Origin: Pisciglobus halotolerans | Lineage (GTDB): Bacteria; Bacillota; Bacilli; Lactobacillales; Carnobacteriaceae | DNA length: 64,000 bases | Direction: 5' to 3' | Assembly: GCF_900113675.1 (NCBI RefSeq) | Contig: NZ_FOQE01000001.1 | Span: 1 to 64,000 of the forward strand | Shown: in pieces, positions 16,732 through 25,908 of the stretch | How the letters are laid out: the number at the start of each line of letters is the position of its first letter | Numbering within the stretch: position 1 is the stretch's first letter | Made by a program: the position numbers and the translations under genes | Notes under the pieces: generated by a model | Database searches by the model: none | What the model was told of the DNA's origin: nothing | The model's input: the letters and a program-made list of their open reading frames with translations, nothing else

Positions 16732-18264
16732 TTATTCTCCTAACACTTCTTCGATTTCATTTTTTATAACAGAAACTTGAGGTCCATAAATAACTTGGAT
16801 TCCTTTTCCTTTTTTCACTATTCCTTTGCTTCCAGTTTCTTTCAACGCTTCATCATCCACCAGTTTTTCATCTGCAACGGTCACTCTTAACCGTGTCGCA
16901 CAGTTATCTACGCTGACAATGTTGTCTTCTCCGCCAAGCCCTGTAATGATCGCTAGTGAACGTCCTTCAGCAGGCTTTTTAGAACTTTCTTCCATTTTTT
17001 CGGCTCTACCTGGCGTTTTAAAGTTAAATTTTTTAATTAAAAATGTAAAGGAGAAATAGTATAAGAAGAACCAAACTACGCCAATCAACAATACGTATAT
17101 CCAATTTGTACGTGCATTCCCTTGTAGAACGCCAAATAAGATGAAATCAATGAATCCACCTGAAAAAGTTTGCCCAATCGTGATTTTGAAAATGTGAGCC
17201 ATCATAAAGGCTAATCCATCAAATACCGCATGAACGACATATAAAGCTGGCGCGACGAACAAGAATGAAAACTCAAGTGGTTCTGTGATACCGGTTAAGA
17301 AAGAGGTTAAAGCAGCTGAGAGCATTAACCCTCCGACTATTTTTTTGTTTTCTGGTTTAGCTGTTCGATAAATGGCAAACGCTGCTCCAATAAGACCAAA
17401 CATCATGGTAATAAAGCGGCCTGACATAAATCTTGATGTGCCAATAAAGAATTCATGTGTATTTGGATCAGCTAATTGAGCAAAGAAAATATTTTGCGTC
17501 CCTTGAACGACTTTTCCGCCGACTTCCAATGTACCGCCAAGGGCAGTTTGCCAGAACGGCAAGTAGAAAATGTGATGTAATCCCAATGGTCCTAACATAC
17601 GTAATACAAATCCATAAATAAAGGTTCCTAAGTAACCAGTTGAATTTACTAAATTCCCCATATTGGCAATTAACTGTTGGAATAATGGCCAAACAAAATA
17701 TAATACAACACCAACAAGAATAGCGGCTACTGAAGTAATGATGGGAACAAAACGCGAACCTCCAAAGAAACCTAAATATTGAGGTAATTCAATTTTATTG
17801 AAGCGATTGTGTAGCATTCCTGCTACTATCCCTATGATAATACCACCAAACACACCCGTTTCCAACGATTGGATACCAACTGTTAGTCCTTGTCCAGCAG
17901 CTGCTAAGTTTTCTTCTACCAAATTTCCCGTTATGGAAAGAATAGAATTAATGGTCGCGTGCATAACCAAATAACCGATTAAAGCAGCCAAACCAGCAGT
18001 CCCTTTATCAGAACGCGCCAGCCCTATAGCTACCCCCACTGCAAAAATAATCGGCAAGTTTGCAAAAACGATATTTCCTGCACTGCTCATAACAGTAAAT
18101 ATAGCTTGCAACCAATTGACATCTAGCACAGGATAAGCGTTTACAGTATTGGGATTTGATAAAGCTCCTCCAATCCCCAACAACAGACCAGCGGCTGGCA
18201 AGATTGCGATCGGCAACATAAATGACTTGCCAAACTGCTGTGCTTTTTCAAAAAACGTTTTCAT
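16732..18264 (-). CDS. PTS EIICB transporter, glucose/maltose class
   Basis: This membrane permease phosphorylates its sugar during uptake. The EIIC domain fills about residues 1-400, with a typical N-terminus (FMLPIAILPAAGLLLGIGG), GFFGGSRFVPI, and the substrate-site pattern ITEPLEFSF near residue 316. The EIIB domain (about 430-510) carries the phosphorylated cysteine in VDNCATRLRVTV. There is no EIIA domain, so a general EIIA must supply phosphate. The class includes glucose, maltose and amino-sugar transporters. Coupling to nanE suggests N-acetylmannosamine (or a related amino sugar) as substrate; this is inference. A strong promoter with a long inverted repeat lies upstream. Confidence 0.9.
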   Translation of the reverse strand: MKTFFEKAQQFGKSFMLPIAILPAAGLLLGIGGALSNPNTVNAYPVLDVNWLQAIFTVMSSAGNIVFANLPIIFAVGVAIGLARSDKGTAGLAALIGYLVMHATINSILSITGNLVEENLAAAGQGLTVGIQSLETGVFGGIIIGIVAGMLHNRFNKIELPQYLGFFGGSRFVPIITSVAAILVGVVLYFVWPLFQQLIANMGNLVNSTGYLGTFIYGFVLRMLGPLGLHHIFYLPFWQTALGGTLEVGGKVVQGTQNIFFAQLADPNTHEFFIGTSRFMSGRFITMMFGLIGAAFAIYRTAKPENKKIVGGLMLSAALTSFLTGITEPLEFSFLFVAPALYVVHAVFDGLAFMMAHIFKITIGQTFSGGFIDFILFGVLQGNARTNWIYVLLIGVVWFFLYYFSFTFLIKKFNFKTPGRAEKMEESSKKPAEGRSLAIITGLGGEDNIVSVDNCATRLRVTVADEKLVDDEALKETGSKGIVKKGKGIQVIYGPQVSVIKNEIEEVLGE

Positions 18265-18297
18265 TTCTTTTACCTCCCAATTCCTTATTTTTTCTAA

Positions 18298-18351
18298 ATC
18301 ATACTATATGAAAATACTTTCGTCAATATAAAATATTGCGAAAATATTTTC
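18298..18351 (-). promoter_or_regulatory. Promoter and candidate operator of the PTS-nanE unit
   Basis: On the minus strand TTGACG (18326-18321), 17 bp, then TATGAT (18303-18298) form a strong promoter. A long imperfect inverted repeat spans 18310-18351. The left arm GAAAATACTTTCGTCAATAT mirrors the right arm ATATTGCGAAAATATTTTC with one substitution and one inserted base. It covers the -35 and most of the spacer, as expected for a repressor site. The RpiR-family product encoded at 15134 is the likely binder. Confidence 0.75.
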
Positions 18352-18525
18352 TAAAACAAGTTTATTTGTGCCGTCCATTTAAGATTTCGCGTCCAACAAT
18401 TATGGAATTCAACGCTCTCTTTCCTTTCTTATTTTGTCTGCGTTCAAAATTAAAAAAATTTTCAAACGTGTTATGATAATGACAAGCATCAAAATATCGA
18501 TGCACAATGCAGGGAGGTCAATGAG

Positions 18526-19140
18526 ATGTTAGAAGTGAAACGTATCGTAACGGGTAATTTAAAAGAAAATTGTTATCTTATTTATCAACATGAGGTGGCA
18601 CTGATCGTGGATCCAGGTGATGATTTTGATAAGATCAAAGCAGAAATTGATCGATTGAAGGTGAAGCCGAAAGCCATTTTACTGACACATACACACAGTG
18701 ATCATATCGGTGCATTGGAAGAAACGCGAGAAACCTATCAGATTCCTGTTTATGTCAGTCCTGAAGAACAAGCTTGGTTAGGCGATGCTGAATTGAATCT
18801 GTCCGCATTCAGCGGGCTTCCATTTACAACTCGTCCGGCAGAATTTGAATTTGAAATGAAAGAGTACGATTTAGATGGCTTTAACTTTACAGTTGTTCCT
18901 ACTCCTGGGCATTCTCCAGGCGGTGTCAGCTTTATTTTTGATGGTTTCGTCATCAGTGGGGATGCTTTATTTAATGGAAGTATCGGACGCACGGACTTGT
19001 ATCAAGGAGATCTAAACACTTTGCTTTCTGGCGTTAGAGAGCACTTATTCTCTCTGCCAGATGAATTCCGTGTTTATCCTGGTCATCTTGGAGATACAAC
19101 GATTGGTTATGAAAAGAGATTCAATCCATTTTTCCAATAA
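18526..19140 (+). CDS. MBL-fold metallo-hydrolase, glyoxalase II-like
   Basis: This cytoplasmic metallo-beta-lactamase-fold hydrolase resembles B. subtilis YqgX. The zinc motif HxHxDH is at residues 55-60 (THTHSDHIGAL). Later ligands lie in PTPGHSPGGVSF, the Asp of VISGDALFNGSIGRTD, and the final PGHLGDTTIGYEK. The length of 204 residues is typical. YqgX-type proteins are often called hydroxyacylglutathione hydrolase-like, but the true substrate in Gram-positives is unsettled. GGGAGG precedes the ATG. The gene is monocistronic, divergent from the PTS gene, and ends in a clear terminator. Confidence 0.88.
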   Translation: MLEVKRIVTGNLKENCYLIYQHEVALIVDPGDDFDKIKAEIDRLKVKPKAILLTHTHSDHIGALEETRETYQIPVYVSPEEQAWLGDAELNLSAFSGLPFTTRPAEFEFEMKEYDLDGFNFTVVPTPGHSPGGVSFIFDGFVISGDALFNGSIGRTDLYQGDLNTLLSGVREHLFSLPDEFRVYPGHLGDTTIGYEKRFNPFFQ

Positions 19141-19169
19141 CGAAGGAAAGTGAAGATTTTGCCTCTCAT

Positions 19170-19208
19170 AAAAAAAGGAAGACAGCATGTACGCTATCTT
19201 CCTTTTTT
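19170..19208. terminator. Bidirectional terminator
   Basis: AAAAAAGGAAGA pairs with TCTTCCTTTTTT around a short interrupted stem. It separates the convergent hydrolase and thioesterase genes. Confidence 0.85.
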
Positions 19209-19256
19209 CATACAATTTTAAGCAATCAGTACATCCTATTCTTTCTTAGGCAACAC

Positions 19257-20012
19257 TTATTCTTCTAGTGCTTTCCAAACCGCGCTAAGTTCGCAGTTTG
19301 TTTTTCCTTCTGTCACAATGCGATGAGCAGATAGTACTTGTCCCTCTTCCATCTTGCGTAGGCTGTATTCACTTTGGACCTGTTCGCCATATTGCACTTC
19401 TTTTTCAAATTTGATATTCATACTCATCAATTCATGAGTAGCTAAAAAGTCATATCCTAAAGCGTCTAATGCCCACTCAAAGTATTTAGAGTTGTTCACA
19501 TGCTTGTTTTGGTCAATATCTAAGTAGCGTACACGGTAAGTTTTAGCGGCTAGTTTCTCTTCGTTTACCTTTTCGGGTTGAGGTGTACGAATCAAGCGTT
19601 TAGTGAATTCTGATTCGTAAGGTGCAATCACTTCTTGCGGGACACGAACCATCTTCCGTTTTTCAAGATCCATCAAAGCAAAAGTTGAATGAACAGTTAC
19701 GATTTCTTCACCTGCTTCATCTCTAACATTAAAGTCTCGATAACAGAATAATTTATTATAGGACATGGCTTGAGTCTGAATACGAACTTTCTCAGTTATG
19801 CGCGGCATTCTTTTGATTTCAATACCATACTGCAGGATGATCCATGACAGTCCACGACTTTTGACAAATGCGTCATCCACACCTAAAACGCTGCTTTGTG
19901 TTTCCGATACATGAATCAAGTTGTTGATCAGCATGGGCAAAGACATCCTGCCTAATGTATCTCCTTCATAATACTTCACTGTATGTTCTTCTTCATATAC
20001 TTTTCCACTCAT
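19257..20012 (-). CDS. Acyl-ACP thioesterase
   Basis: This enzyme hydrolyses acyl-ACP thioesters to free fatty acids. It has the double hot-dog architecture of the FatA/FatB-like family. The first half runs from VKYYEGDTLGRMSLPMLINNL and includes SWIILQYGIEIKRMP. The second half has RYLDIDQNKHVNNSKYFEWALDAL, where the Asn/His cluster is characteristic, and MSMNIKFEKEVQYGE. The frame opens 10 codons further upstream at a TTG, but the ATG at 20012 is preferred because TGAGG sits 9 bases before it; an ATG at 20027 is possible. The gene is monocistronic, with a terminator for the following unit further downstream. Confidence 0.87.
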   Translation of the reverse strand: MSGKVYEEEHTVKYYEGDTLGRMSLPMLINNLIHVSETQSSVLGVDDAFVKSRGLSWIILQYGIEIKRMPRITEKVRIQTQAMSYNKLFCYRDFNVRDEAGEEIVTVHSTFALMDLEKRKMVRVPQEVIAPYESEFTKRLIRTPQPEKVNEEKLAAKTYRVRYLDIDQNKHVNNSKYFEWALDALGYDFLATHELMSMNIKFEKEVQYGEQVQSEYSLRKMEEGQVLSAHRIVTEGKTNCELSAVWKALEE

Positions 20013-20211
20013 CTTGCTTAGCCTCATTTCTTTCCATTTCAATACCTTTAGCCTACCATAAAATAGCCTTCAGCCGTTAGTAGAAATTACAGCTGATTTG
20101 CGCTATGGATACTTCAGGTAAAATCTGACTCTCTAAACTGATTTTAACTCGTAAGTCGTTATGCTCCCTTCTGACATGGTCAACTCAAACTGATTTCTTC
20201 TTTTCAGTCTT

Positions 20212-20249
20212 AAAAAAAAAGAACTGCAGCAGGACGCGGCAGCTCTTTG
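20212..20249 (-). terminator. Terminator of the ABC exporter operon
   Basis: On the minus strand AAAGAGCTGC pairs with GCAGTTCTTT, followed directly by a run of T. It lies just past the stop of the second exporter gene. Confidence 0.8.
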
Positions 20250-20259
20250 TCATTTGAAC

Positions 20260-22041
20260 TTATACTTTTTTCAACAATTTGGATTGTGTTCTATACAAAT
20301 TATAGTAATGGCCTTTTTTCTTCATCAGTTCTTCGTGGCTGCCAGATTCCAGAATCTTTTTATCACCAATGTAAAAGATCCGGTCACTATTTCGAATCGT
20401 TGACAAACGGTGTGCCACAATAAAAGCCGTTCTACCTTCTAATAGTCTATCTAGTCCTTCTTGCAGCAAGATTTCTGTTTGGGTATCAATACTAGAAGTT
20501 GCTTCATCGAGAATCAGAACTTTTGGATCAGCTAATAGCGTACGAGCAAATGAGATCAATTGCCGTTGACCTGCTGATAAGGTGCTGCCTCTTTCTTGTA
20601 CGACAGTTCGATAACCATTTTTCAAGTCTTGAATAAATTCATGGGCTCGAACCACTCTCGCTGCATCTACAATATCCCAAGGACTCGCTTCCAAGTTACC
20701 ATAACGGATATTTTCCATGATCGTTCCGGAGAAAATAAAAGTATCTTGCAGCATAACACCGATTTCTTTACGCAGTGACTGCACTTTTACGTCTCGAATG
20801 TCCATTCCATCTACCAAGATAGCTCCATCTTTGATGTCATAAAAGCGGCTGATCAGATTGGTGATCGTTGATTTTCCAGCACCAGTCGGACCAACTAAAG
20901 CGATGGTTTCACCAGGTTTAACATGGAATGACAAATGTTCAAAAATATTCTGCTCTTCCGTATAACCGAATGTGACATCCCGGAAAACGACCTCACCTTT
21001 GACTGGCGGCATTTCATAAGCATCTGGTGCGTCTTGGATCTGTGGCTTCACATCCATCATTTCAAATACTCGTTCCAAGTAAACGGCTCCTGATACGAGT
21101 GAATTGTAGAAGTTTCCGACATTGATGATCGGGTTCCAGAAGTTATTGACATATCCAACAAATGCGATCAAGATCCCCGTCGATACATCGACCCCTAAAC
21201 CTCTGATGCCAGCAAAATAAATGAAAGAAATGGTGATCGTAGCAATATTTTGAACGATCGGACTCAGCATATCTTGCGCTTTTACAGCTTTCATATAGGC
21301 TTCGCGCTGCTGATTGCTGACATCTGAAAAGATATCGTAATTCATGCTTTCCCGTGTATAAGACTGTGTCGTTTTGATCCCAGCAATACTTTCATGAATA
21401 TAAGCATTCAAATTGGCTTGCTTTGCACTCAATTCATCATAAGCGGCGCGCTGTTTGTTTTTGATGATCATTGTCGCGACAAACAAAACCGGCATCAAAA
21501 TCAGACTGTATAGCGTAAGCCGGACATCAATGGCCAACATAATGGCTAATGTAACAATAATGCTCAAAATATCTGACAACACATTGATCAATCCAGAAGA
21601 CAGGATATTACTGAGATTATTGATATAGTTTACAACCCGAATCAAGATCTTTCCATGCGGTTGGCTGTCAAAAAAAGCAAATGATAATTTTTGCATATGA
21701 ATAAACAAGTCTGAACGCATATCGCGTAAAACATCTTGTCCCAGCAATGTAATGTTATATAGGCGATAACGAGAAGCCCAACCATTTATCAAAGTGGCCA
21801 CTGCATAAAGCACAATGATCCAAGTCAATTGGCGTGCATCTTGGTTGGGGATGGATTGGTCGATCACGATACTGGTTAGGTAAGGACCCAAGATCATGAT
21901 GATATTAGAAAGCAAAATGACCAGAAAGAGGATCGTGATTTTCATACGGTAAGGCTTCAAATAAGTGAGTACACGTTTGATATTCTTGGCACTCATTTTT
22001 TTATCTAGTTTTTTATCTGTATCAGTCTGTACTTGAGCCAT
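20260..22041 (-). CDS. ABC exporter half-transporter, catalytic-site subunit
   Basis: This is one half of a heterodimeric ABC exporter (BmrCD/EfrCD/LmrCD type). An N-terminal six-helix domain (about residues 30-320) precedes an ATPase with Walker A GPTGAGKST, a deviating signature (LSAGQ instead of LSGGQ), a complete Walker B LILDEATSSID and switch His in FIVAHRLSTI. The long frame begins 7 codons earlier, but the ATG at 22041 has GAGGAGGAGG six bases before it. It overlaps its partner gene by about 20 bp, so the two are translationally coupled. Multidrug or lipid export is likely for the family; the substrate is not known. Confidence 0.9.
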   Translation of the reverse strand: MAQVQTDTDKKLDKKMSAKNIKRVLTYLKPYRMKITILFLVILLSNIIMILGPYLTSIVIDQSIPNQDARQLTWIIVLYAVATLINGWASRYRLYNITLLGQDVLRDMRSDLFIHMQKLSFAFFDSQPHGKILIRVVNYINNLSNILSSGLINVLSDILSIIVTLAIMLAIDVRLTLYSLILMPVLFVATMIIKNKQRAAYDELSAKQANLNAYIHESIAGIKTTQSYTRESMNYDIFSDVSNQQREAYMKAVKAQDMLSPIVQNIATITISFIYFAGIRGLGVDVSTGILIAFVGYVNNFWNPIINVGNFYNSLVSGAVYLERVFEMMDVKPQIQDAPDAYEMPPVKGEVVFRDVTFGYTEEQNIFEHLSFHVKPGETIALVGPTGAGKSTITNLISRFYDIKDGAILVDGMDIRDVKVQSLRKEIGVMLQDTFIFSGTIMENIRYGNLEASPWDIVDAARVVRAHEFIQDLKNGYRTVVQERGSTLSAGQRQLISFARTLLADPKVLILDEATSSIDTQTEILLQEGLDRLLEGRTAFIVAHRLSTIRNSDRIFYIGDKKILESGSHEELMKKKGHYYNLYRTQSKLLKKV

Positions 22042-23791
22042 CTTCATCCTCCTCCTCTTCAACCTCAGATTGTCCTAGTTGTTCTTGATAGATATCGTAG
22101 TAGCTTCCTTTTCTTGCCAACAATTCCTCATGCTGTCCGCGCTCGATGATTTCTCCTTTTGACATAATCAAAATTTGATCGGCATTTTTTACAGAAGAGA
22201 TGCGGTTGGCAATAATAAATGTCGTTGTATCTCGACTTACATCTTTCATGCCTTTCTGAATCTTGACTTCTGTTTCCATATCCACAGCTGAAGTCGTATC
22301 ATCCAAAATCAAAATTTTCGGATGCTTGATCAGTCCTCGAGCCAATGAAAGTCGTTGTCGCTGACCGCCTGATAAACCGCTGCCGCGTTCACCAAGATAC
22401 GTCTCATATCGTTCAGGCATCTTTTCAATAAACTGGCTAGCATCTGCTACGCGCGCCACCTGTTCAATATCTTCAAACTCAGCACTTGGTTTTCCATACG
22501 AGATGTTTCCTTTAATGGTATCTGAAAATAGAAAAACGTCTTGCATCACGATGGCAATTTGCTTTCTTAAGTCCAATACGTTCCATCGACGCGCATCTTC
22601 TCCATCAATCAGTACTCGACCTTCCGTTGGGTCGAAAAAGCGTGAGATCATGTTGACCAACGTCGATTTCCCAGATCCTGTCTCACCTAAGATCCCGATA
22701 GTTTCTCCCGGCTCAGCCCTGAAAGAGATATGGCTTAGAACAAAATGTTCCGGCTCATCAGCAAATGCAAAAGAAACATTTTGGAACTCAACTTCCCCTC
22801 GCATTTCTTGAATCGATTTTTTCTGGTTGACAGGGATCAGCGGTTTCGTATTCAACATTTCGCGGATTTTATAAGTGGCCGTTATAAAGCGTTGCATATC
22901 ATTCATATAACCGCCGACATTCCGCATGGGTGTATTCAACATCCAAATCAATCCATTAAAAGCAACCAAATTCCCGACACTCATCATGCCGTTTAGAACA
23001 AAAAATCCGCCTAATCCAACTGAAATCACAGCCATAAATCCGGCTAATGTCTCAAGAACCGGCAAATAAGTTTTAGAGATATTAACGGAATCCATGTTTG
23101 CTTTCTTGAATCCTTCATTACGGACATCAAACTTTTGCTCTTCATAAGCTTCATTGGCAAACGCTTTGACGACTTTGTTTCCACCGATATTTTCTTCTAC
23201 CATGGAGTTCAACTTGGCAAAGCTTTCTCTTATTTCATAAAATGCCCCATTGGCTTTGATCGATAATAAAATAGTAAAAAGAGCGATAAATGGTGTGACG
23301 ATCAACAAAGCTAAGGTCAAGCGCCACTCGATCGTACTCAATACGATAAGGGCAGATACAAACAGGACGATATTGTCCAAGACGTTAAAATAAAGCCACG
23401 CTATGGCATGCCGAATCGCATCTGTGTCTCCTGTCATCCGTGCCATGATATCTCCTACACGTGTGGTATTAAAAAAAGTAAAATCCAGCTCCTGCAATTT
23501 CGTATACAAATCTTCACGAATTTGATAAAGGGCATTTTGACCGATCCGTTCAAATTTGATTTGATACGTATACCGCAAAATCGTTCTAACGAATGTCCCA
23601 AGCAGCATCAATCCCAAAAGCGGCAGCAGCAGATCGCTTTCTCCGTTGTAAATCACATTGTCAACAATCAATCCGCCGACATATGGCGTTACGATGTTCA
23701 GCAAAGCTACGGCAACAACCATGATACTTGCCCATGACCAACCGAACAAATAGGGTCTAATGTATTGCCATACCCATTTGATACTATTCAT
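22022..23791 (-). CDS. ABC exporter half-transporter, degenerate-site subunit
   Basis: This is the partner half of the heterodimeric exporter. The transmembrane domain occupies about residues 15-310. The ATPase has Walker A GETGSGKST and a canonical signature LSGGQRQRLSLAR, but Walker B reads ILILDDTTSAVD, with Asp in place of the catalytic Glu, and the switch position reads FIIANRISSV, with Asn in place of His. Such changes are known in heterodimeric exporters, where one of the two ATP sites binds but hydrolyses poorly. The C-terminus ends in a very acidic tail (EVEEEEDEDGSSTD). It is the promoter-proximal gene of the pair. Confidence 0.9.
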   Translation of the reverse strand: MNSIKWVWQYIRPYLFGWSWASIMVVAVALLNIVTPYVGGLIVDNVIYNGESDLLLPLLGLMLLGTFVRTILRYTYQIKFERIGQNALYQIREDLYTKLQELDFTFFNTTRVGDIMARMTGDTDAIRHAIAWLYFNVLDNIVLFVSALIVLSTIEWRLTLALLIVTPFIALFTILLSIKANGAFYEIRESFAKLNSMVEENIGGNKVVKAFANEAYEEQKFDVRNEGFKKANMDSVNISKTYLPVLETLAGFMAVISVGLGGFFVLNGMMSVGNLVAFNGLIWMLNTPMRNVGGYMNDMQRFITATYKIREMLNTKPLIPVNQKKSIQEMRGEVEFQNVSFAFADEPEHFVLSHISFRAEPGETIGILGETGSGKSTLVNMISRFFDPTEGRVLIDGEDARRWNVLDLRKQIAIVMQDVFLFSDTIKGNISYGKPSAEFEDIEQVARVADASQFIEKMPERYETYLGERGSGLSGGQRQRLSLARGLIKHPKILILDDTTSAVDMETEVKIQKGMKDVSRDTTTFIIANRISSVKNADQILIMSKGEIIERGQHEELLARKGSYYDIYQEQLGQSEVEEEEDEDGSSTD

Positions 23792-24008
23792 CTTCTTCTC
23801 CCACCTTTTTGCAAGCTAAACGATAAAGAAAACAGACGCTCTCTTTTCGTCTACAACTTGTTTGTTATTTTGATCATCCATTTATCCTTACCTTAAAGAG
23901 ACTGGGAAGAAAATAGAATGGATTTTATCATCAATTCAAATGGAGATTTTTAGCAGTATCCCTTTATTGGTGCTGCTTTTTTTAACAATAAACCTATAAT
24001 CATATCAA

Positions 24009-24037
24009 TTGTCGACCGCATTGAAAACGTTTATAAT
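24009..24037 (+). promoter_or_regulatory. Promoter of the AraC-type gene with a cre-like site
   Basis: TTGTCG (24009-24014), a 17-bp spacer and TATAAT (24032-24037). TGAAAACGTTTATA (24022-24035) fits the catabolite-response consensus TGWAANCGNTNWCA except at position 13, and overlaps the -10. CcpA repression is therefore plausible. Confidence 0.6.
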
Positions 24038-24073
24038 TTAAGTGATACCGGAAAAAGAAAACGAGGTGAAAGT

Positions 24074-24907
24074 ATGCTGAAATTTGACTCTAAAACCTTC
24101 AATCCTGAAGTGCTGTATGTCTTTGATGCTCATTCGATCGGTCCCGAAGCCGGCAAAAACCATGCCCATGATTTTTTTGAGCTGTCGATCATCTTAGATG
24201 GCACGACCGATTATGTCATTGAAAATCAAGTTTACCATTTAGAAAAACAAAGTATCCTCTTGCTTAATCCAGGTGTTCACCATTATGAATACACTACAGC
24301 TCCTTCAAAGAATACACAGATTCATATCGGTTTACGCAACTTTCATTTTGAACGTTTTCCAAAAGATGTGCTGCCGCTTGAATCGACTATCATTCATCTG
24401 CAACAATACGAAACTGACTTCTTTGCAGTTTGTAACGAAATGGTCCGCGAAAGATACGAAGCAAGACCAGGTTATGAACTCCTATTAAAAGCGATGGTGT
24501 TAAAACTGCTTGTTTACTTGTTGCGAGATGAAGCTGCTGTTCCGCTTCAAAACAGTCAATTGCTCCTTTCGACAGAAGATCAAGAAAAGCAGCAGTTGGT
24601 CGCTGAAGCAAAGTTTTATATCGAAACCCGCTATATGGAAGATGTTTCGCTCAATCAAATGGCACAAGATCTTTATACAAGTCCTGCCACCCTTTCGCGC
24701 CTCTTCAAAGATCAACTGGGAGACACGCCGATCAATTACTTGATCCGCTTTCGTTTAGATAAAGCCAAACAGATGATCGAGAACGATCGAAATATCAGCA
24801 TGAAGGAAGTTTCTCAGCTCATCGGCTATGAAGATCCATTTTATTTCAGCAAATTATTTAAAAAATACTTCGGCTTGTCTCCTTCTCTTTTTGCCAAGCA
24901 GGTTTAA
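24074..24907 (+). CDS. AraC-family transcriptional regulator
   Basis: The N-terminal cupin-like sensor domain (about residues 1-130) shows HAHDFFELSIILDGTTDYVIE and LLLNPGVHHYEY, typical of AraC regulators that bind sugars or related effectors. The C-terminal double helix-turn-helix (about residues 178-277) contains LNQMAQDLYTSPATLSRLFKDQLGDTPINYL and the conserved end VSQLIGYEDPFYFSKLFKKYFGLSPSLF. GAGGTG precedes the ATG. No adjacent sugar operon reads with it, so the target is not evident. It is divergent from the exporter genes and could regulate them, but nothing specific supports that. Confidence 0.88.
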   Translation: MLKFDSKTFNPEVLYVFDAHSIGPEAGKNHAHDFFELSIILDGTTDYVIENQVYHLEKQSILLLNPGVHHYEYTTAPSKNTQIHIGLRNFHFERFPKDVLPLESTIIHLQQYETDFFAVCNEMVRERYEARPGYELLLKAMVLKLLVYLLRDEAAVPLQNSQLLLSTEDQEKQQLVAEAKFYIETRYMEDVSLNQMAQDLYTSPATLSRLFKDQLGDTPINYLIRFRLDKAKQMIENDRNISMKEVSQLIGYEDPFYFSKLFKKYFGLSPSLFAKQV

Positions 24908-24983
24908 AGCAACAACCACATGGATTGTTCAGCCTTATATAGAAATAGGATAAAAGATTGAAAGCTGAACCTAAACTAAATCC

Positions 24984-25026
24984 GCCTTAAATCATGGGAA
25001 GTTTCCTGTATTTAAGGCTTTTTTTA
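24984..25026 (+). terminator. Terminator after the AraC-type gene
   Basis: GCCTTAAAT pairs with ATTTAAGGC, with a second small stem inside and a T run behind. Confidence 0.8.
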
Positions 25027-25105
25027 TTTCATCACTTTTGGAGAAAGCGGGCATGTAAGCGCAGACTTTTTCTTTTGTCTAAGACGAGATTATTGCGTTT
25101 TTTGA

Positions 25106-25134
25106 TTGATTTTGAATGCTTTTGGTGGTAAATT
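25106..25134 (+). promoter_or_regulatory. Promoter of the fructose operon
   Basis: TTGATT (25106-25111), a 17-bp spacer and TAAATT (25129-25134). Direct repeats of TTGATT/TTGAAT around the -35 may be part of a FruR operator; that is a guess from position. Confidence 0.55.
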
Positions 25135-25155
25135 AAGGTAACAGGAGTGATGAAG

Positions 25156-25908
25156 ATGCTTACAGAAGAACGTCATGCACTGATTTTAGAAAAGCTAGCA
25201 CAAGATAATGTTGTGAAATCACAAGAATTAATGGAGCTGCTTAATTGCTCAGAATCTACGGTTCGCCGCGATTTAGCTCAACTTGAAGAACAAGGGAAGC
25301 TGATTCGGATCCATGGTGGCGCCAAGCGTTTCCATACTTTGCAAGAGGAAGAAACGGCTACTGAAAAAATGTTCAAAAACGTTCAGGAGAAAAAAGCCAT
25401 CGCAGCTTATGCTGCTTCTTTGATCGAAAATGGCGATACAGTTTACCTAGATGCAGGAACCACTACTCAGTATATGATTCCTCATTTAGTTGGCAAAACA
25501 GTCCGTATCATAACAAACGGTTTGCCGCACGCTCATTTCCTGGCTGACCAACAAAATGATGTGTTGTTGATCGGCGGAACAGTCAAACTTTCAACGAAAG
25601 CGATCGTAGGCTCAGAAAGTATCGAACAGCTTAGCCGCTATCGCTTTGATAAAGTTTTTCTCGGAATGAACGGATTGGATCTTCGTTACGGCTGCACCAC
25701 TCCTGATCCGGATGAAGCAGCGGTCAAACGCGAAGCTGTTCGTAACAGCATCAAATGCTTTGTTTTAGCTGACTCAAGCAAATTTGAACATGTGACTTTC
25801 GCAAAAGTTTGCGATCTAGACGAAGTTACGGTGCTAACGAGCGGCCTCCCTACCTCATTGTCTGAACATTATTCAACCATCACCCTACTTAAGGAGGTAA
25901 CAGAATGA
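25156..25908 (+). CDS. fruR: DeoR-family fructose operon regulator
   Basis: This DeoR-family repressor probably responds to fructose 1-phosphate. The N-terminal winged helix (about residues 1-60) reads LTEERHALILEKLAQD and LNCSESTVRRDLAQLEEQGKLIRIHGGA, the family signature. The effector domain (about 75-230) has TVYLDAGTTTQYMIPHL, ITNGLPHA, LLIGGTVK and ADSSKFEHVTFAKV. The frame also offers a GTG at 25147 and an ATG at 25150, but the ATG at 25156 has GGAG at 8 bases. It overlaps fruK by 4 bp (ATGA), so the whole operon is translationally coupled. Confidence 0.93.
   Translation: MLTEERHALILEKLAQDNVVKSQELMELLNCSESTVRRDLAQLEEQGKLIRIHGGAKRFHTLQEEETATEKMFKNVQEKKAIAAYAASLIENGDTVYLDAGTTTQYMIPHLVGKTVRIITNGLPHAHFLADQQNDVLLIGGTVKLSTKAIVGSESIEQLSRYRFDKVFLGMNGLDLRYGCTTPDPDEAAVKREAVRNSIKCFVLADSSKFEHVTFAKVCDLDEVTVLTSGLPTSLSEHYSTITLLKEVTE

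Noticed and set aside
20170-20195. Degenerate copy of the 52-bp unit on the opposite strand
   Set aside because: Only an 11-bp match (AGTTTGAGTTG on the minus strand) is shared and no hairpin partner follows, so chance is sufficient.
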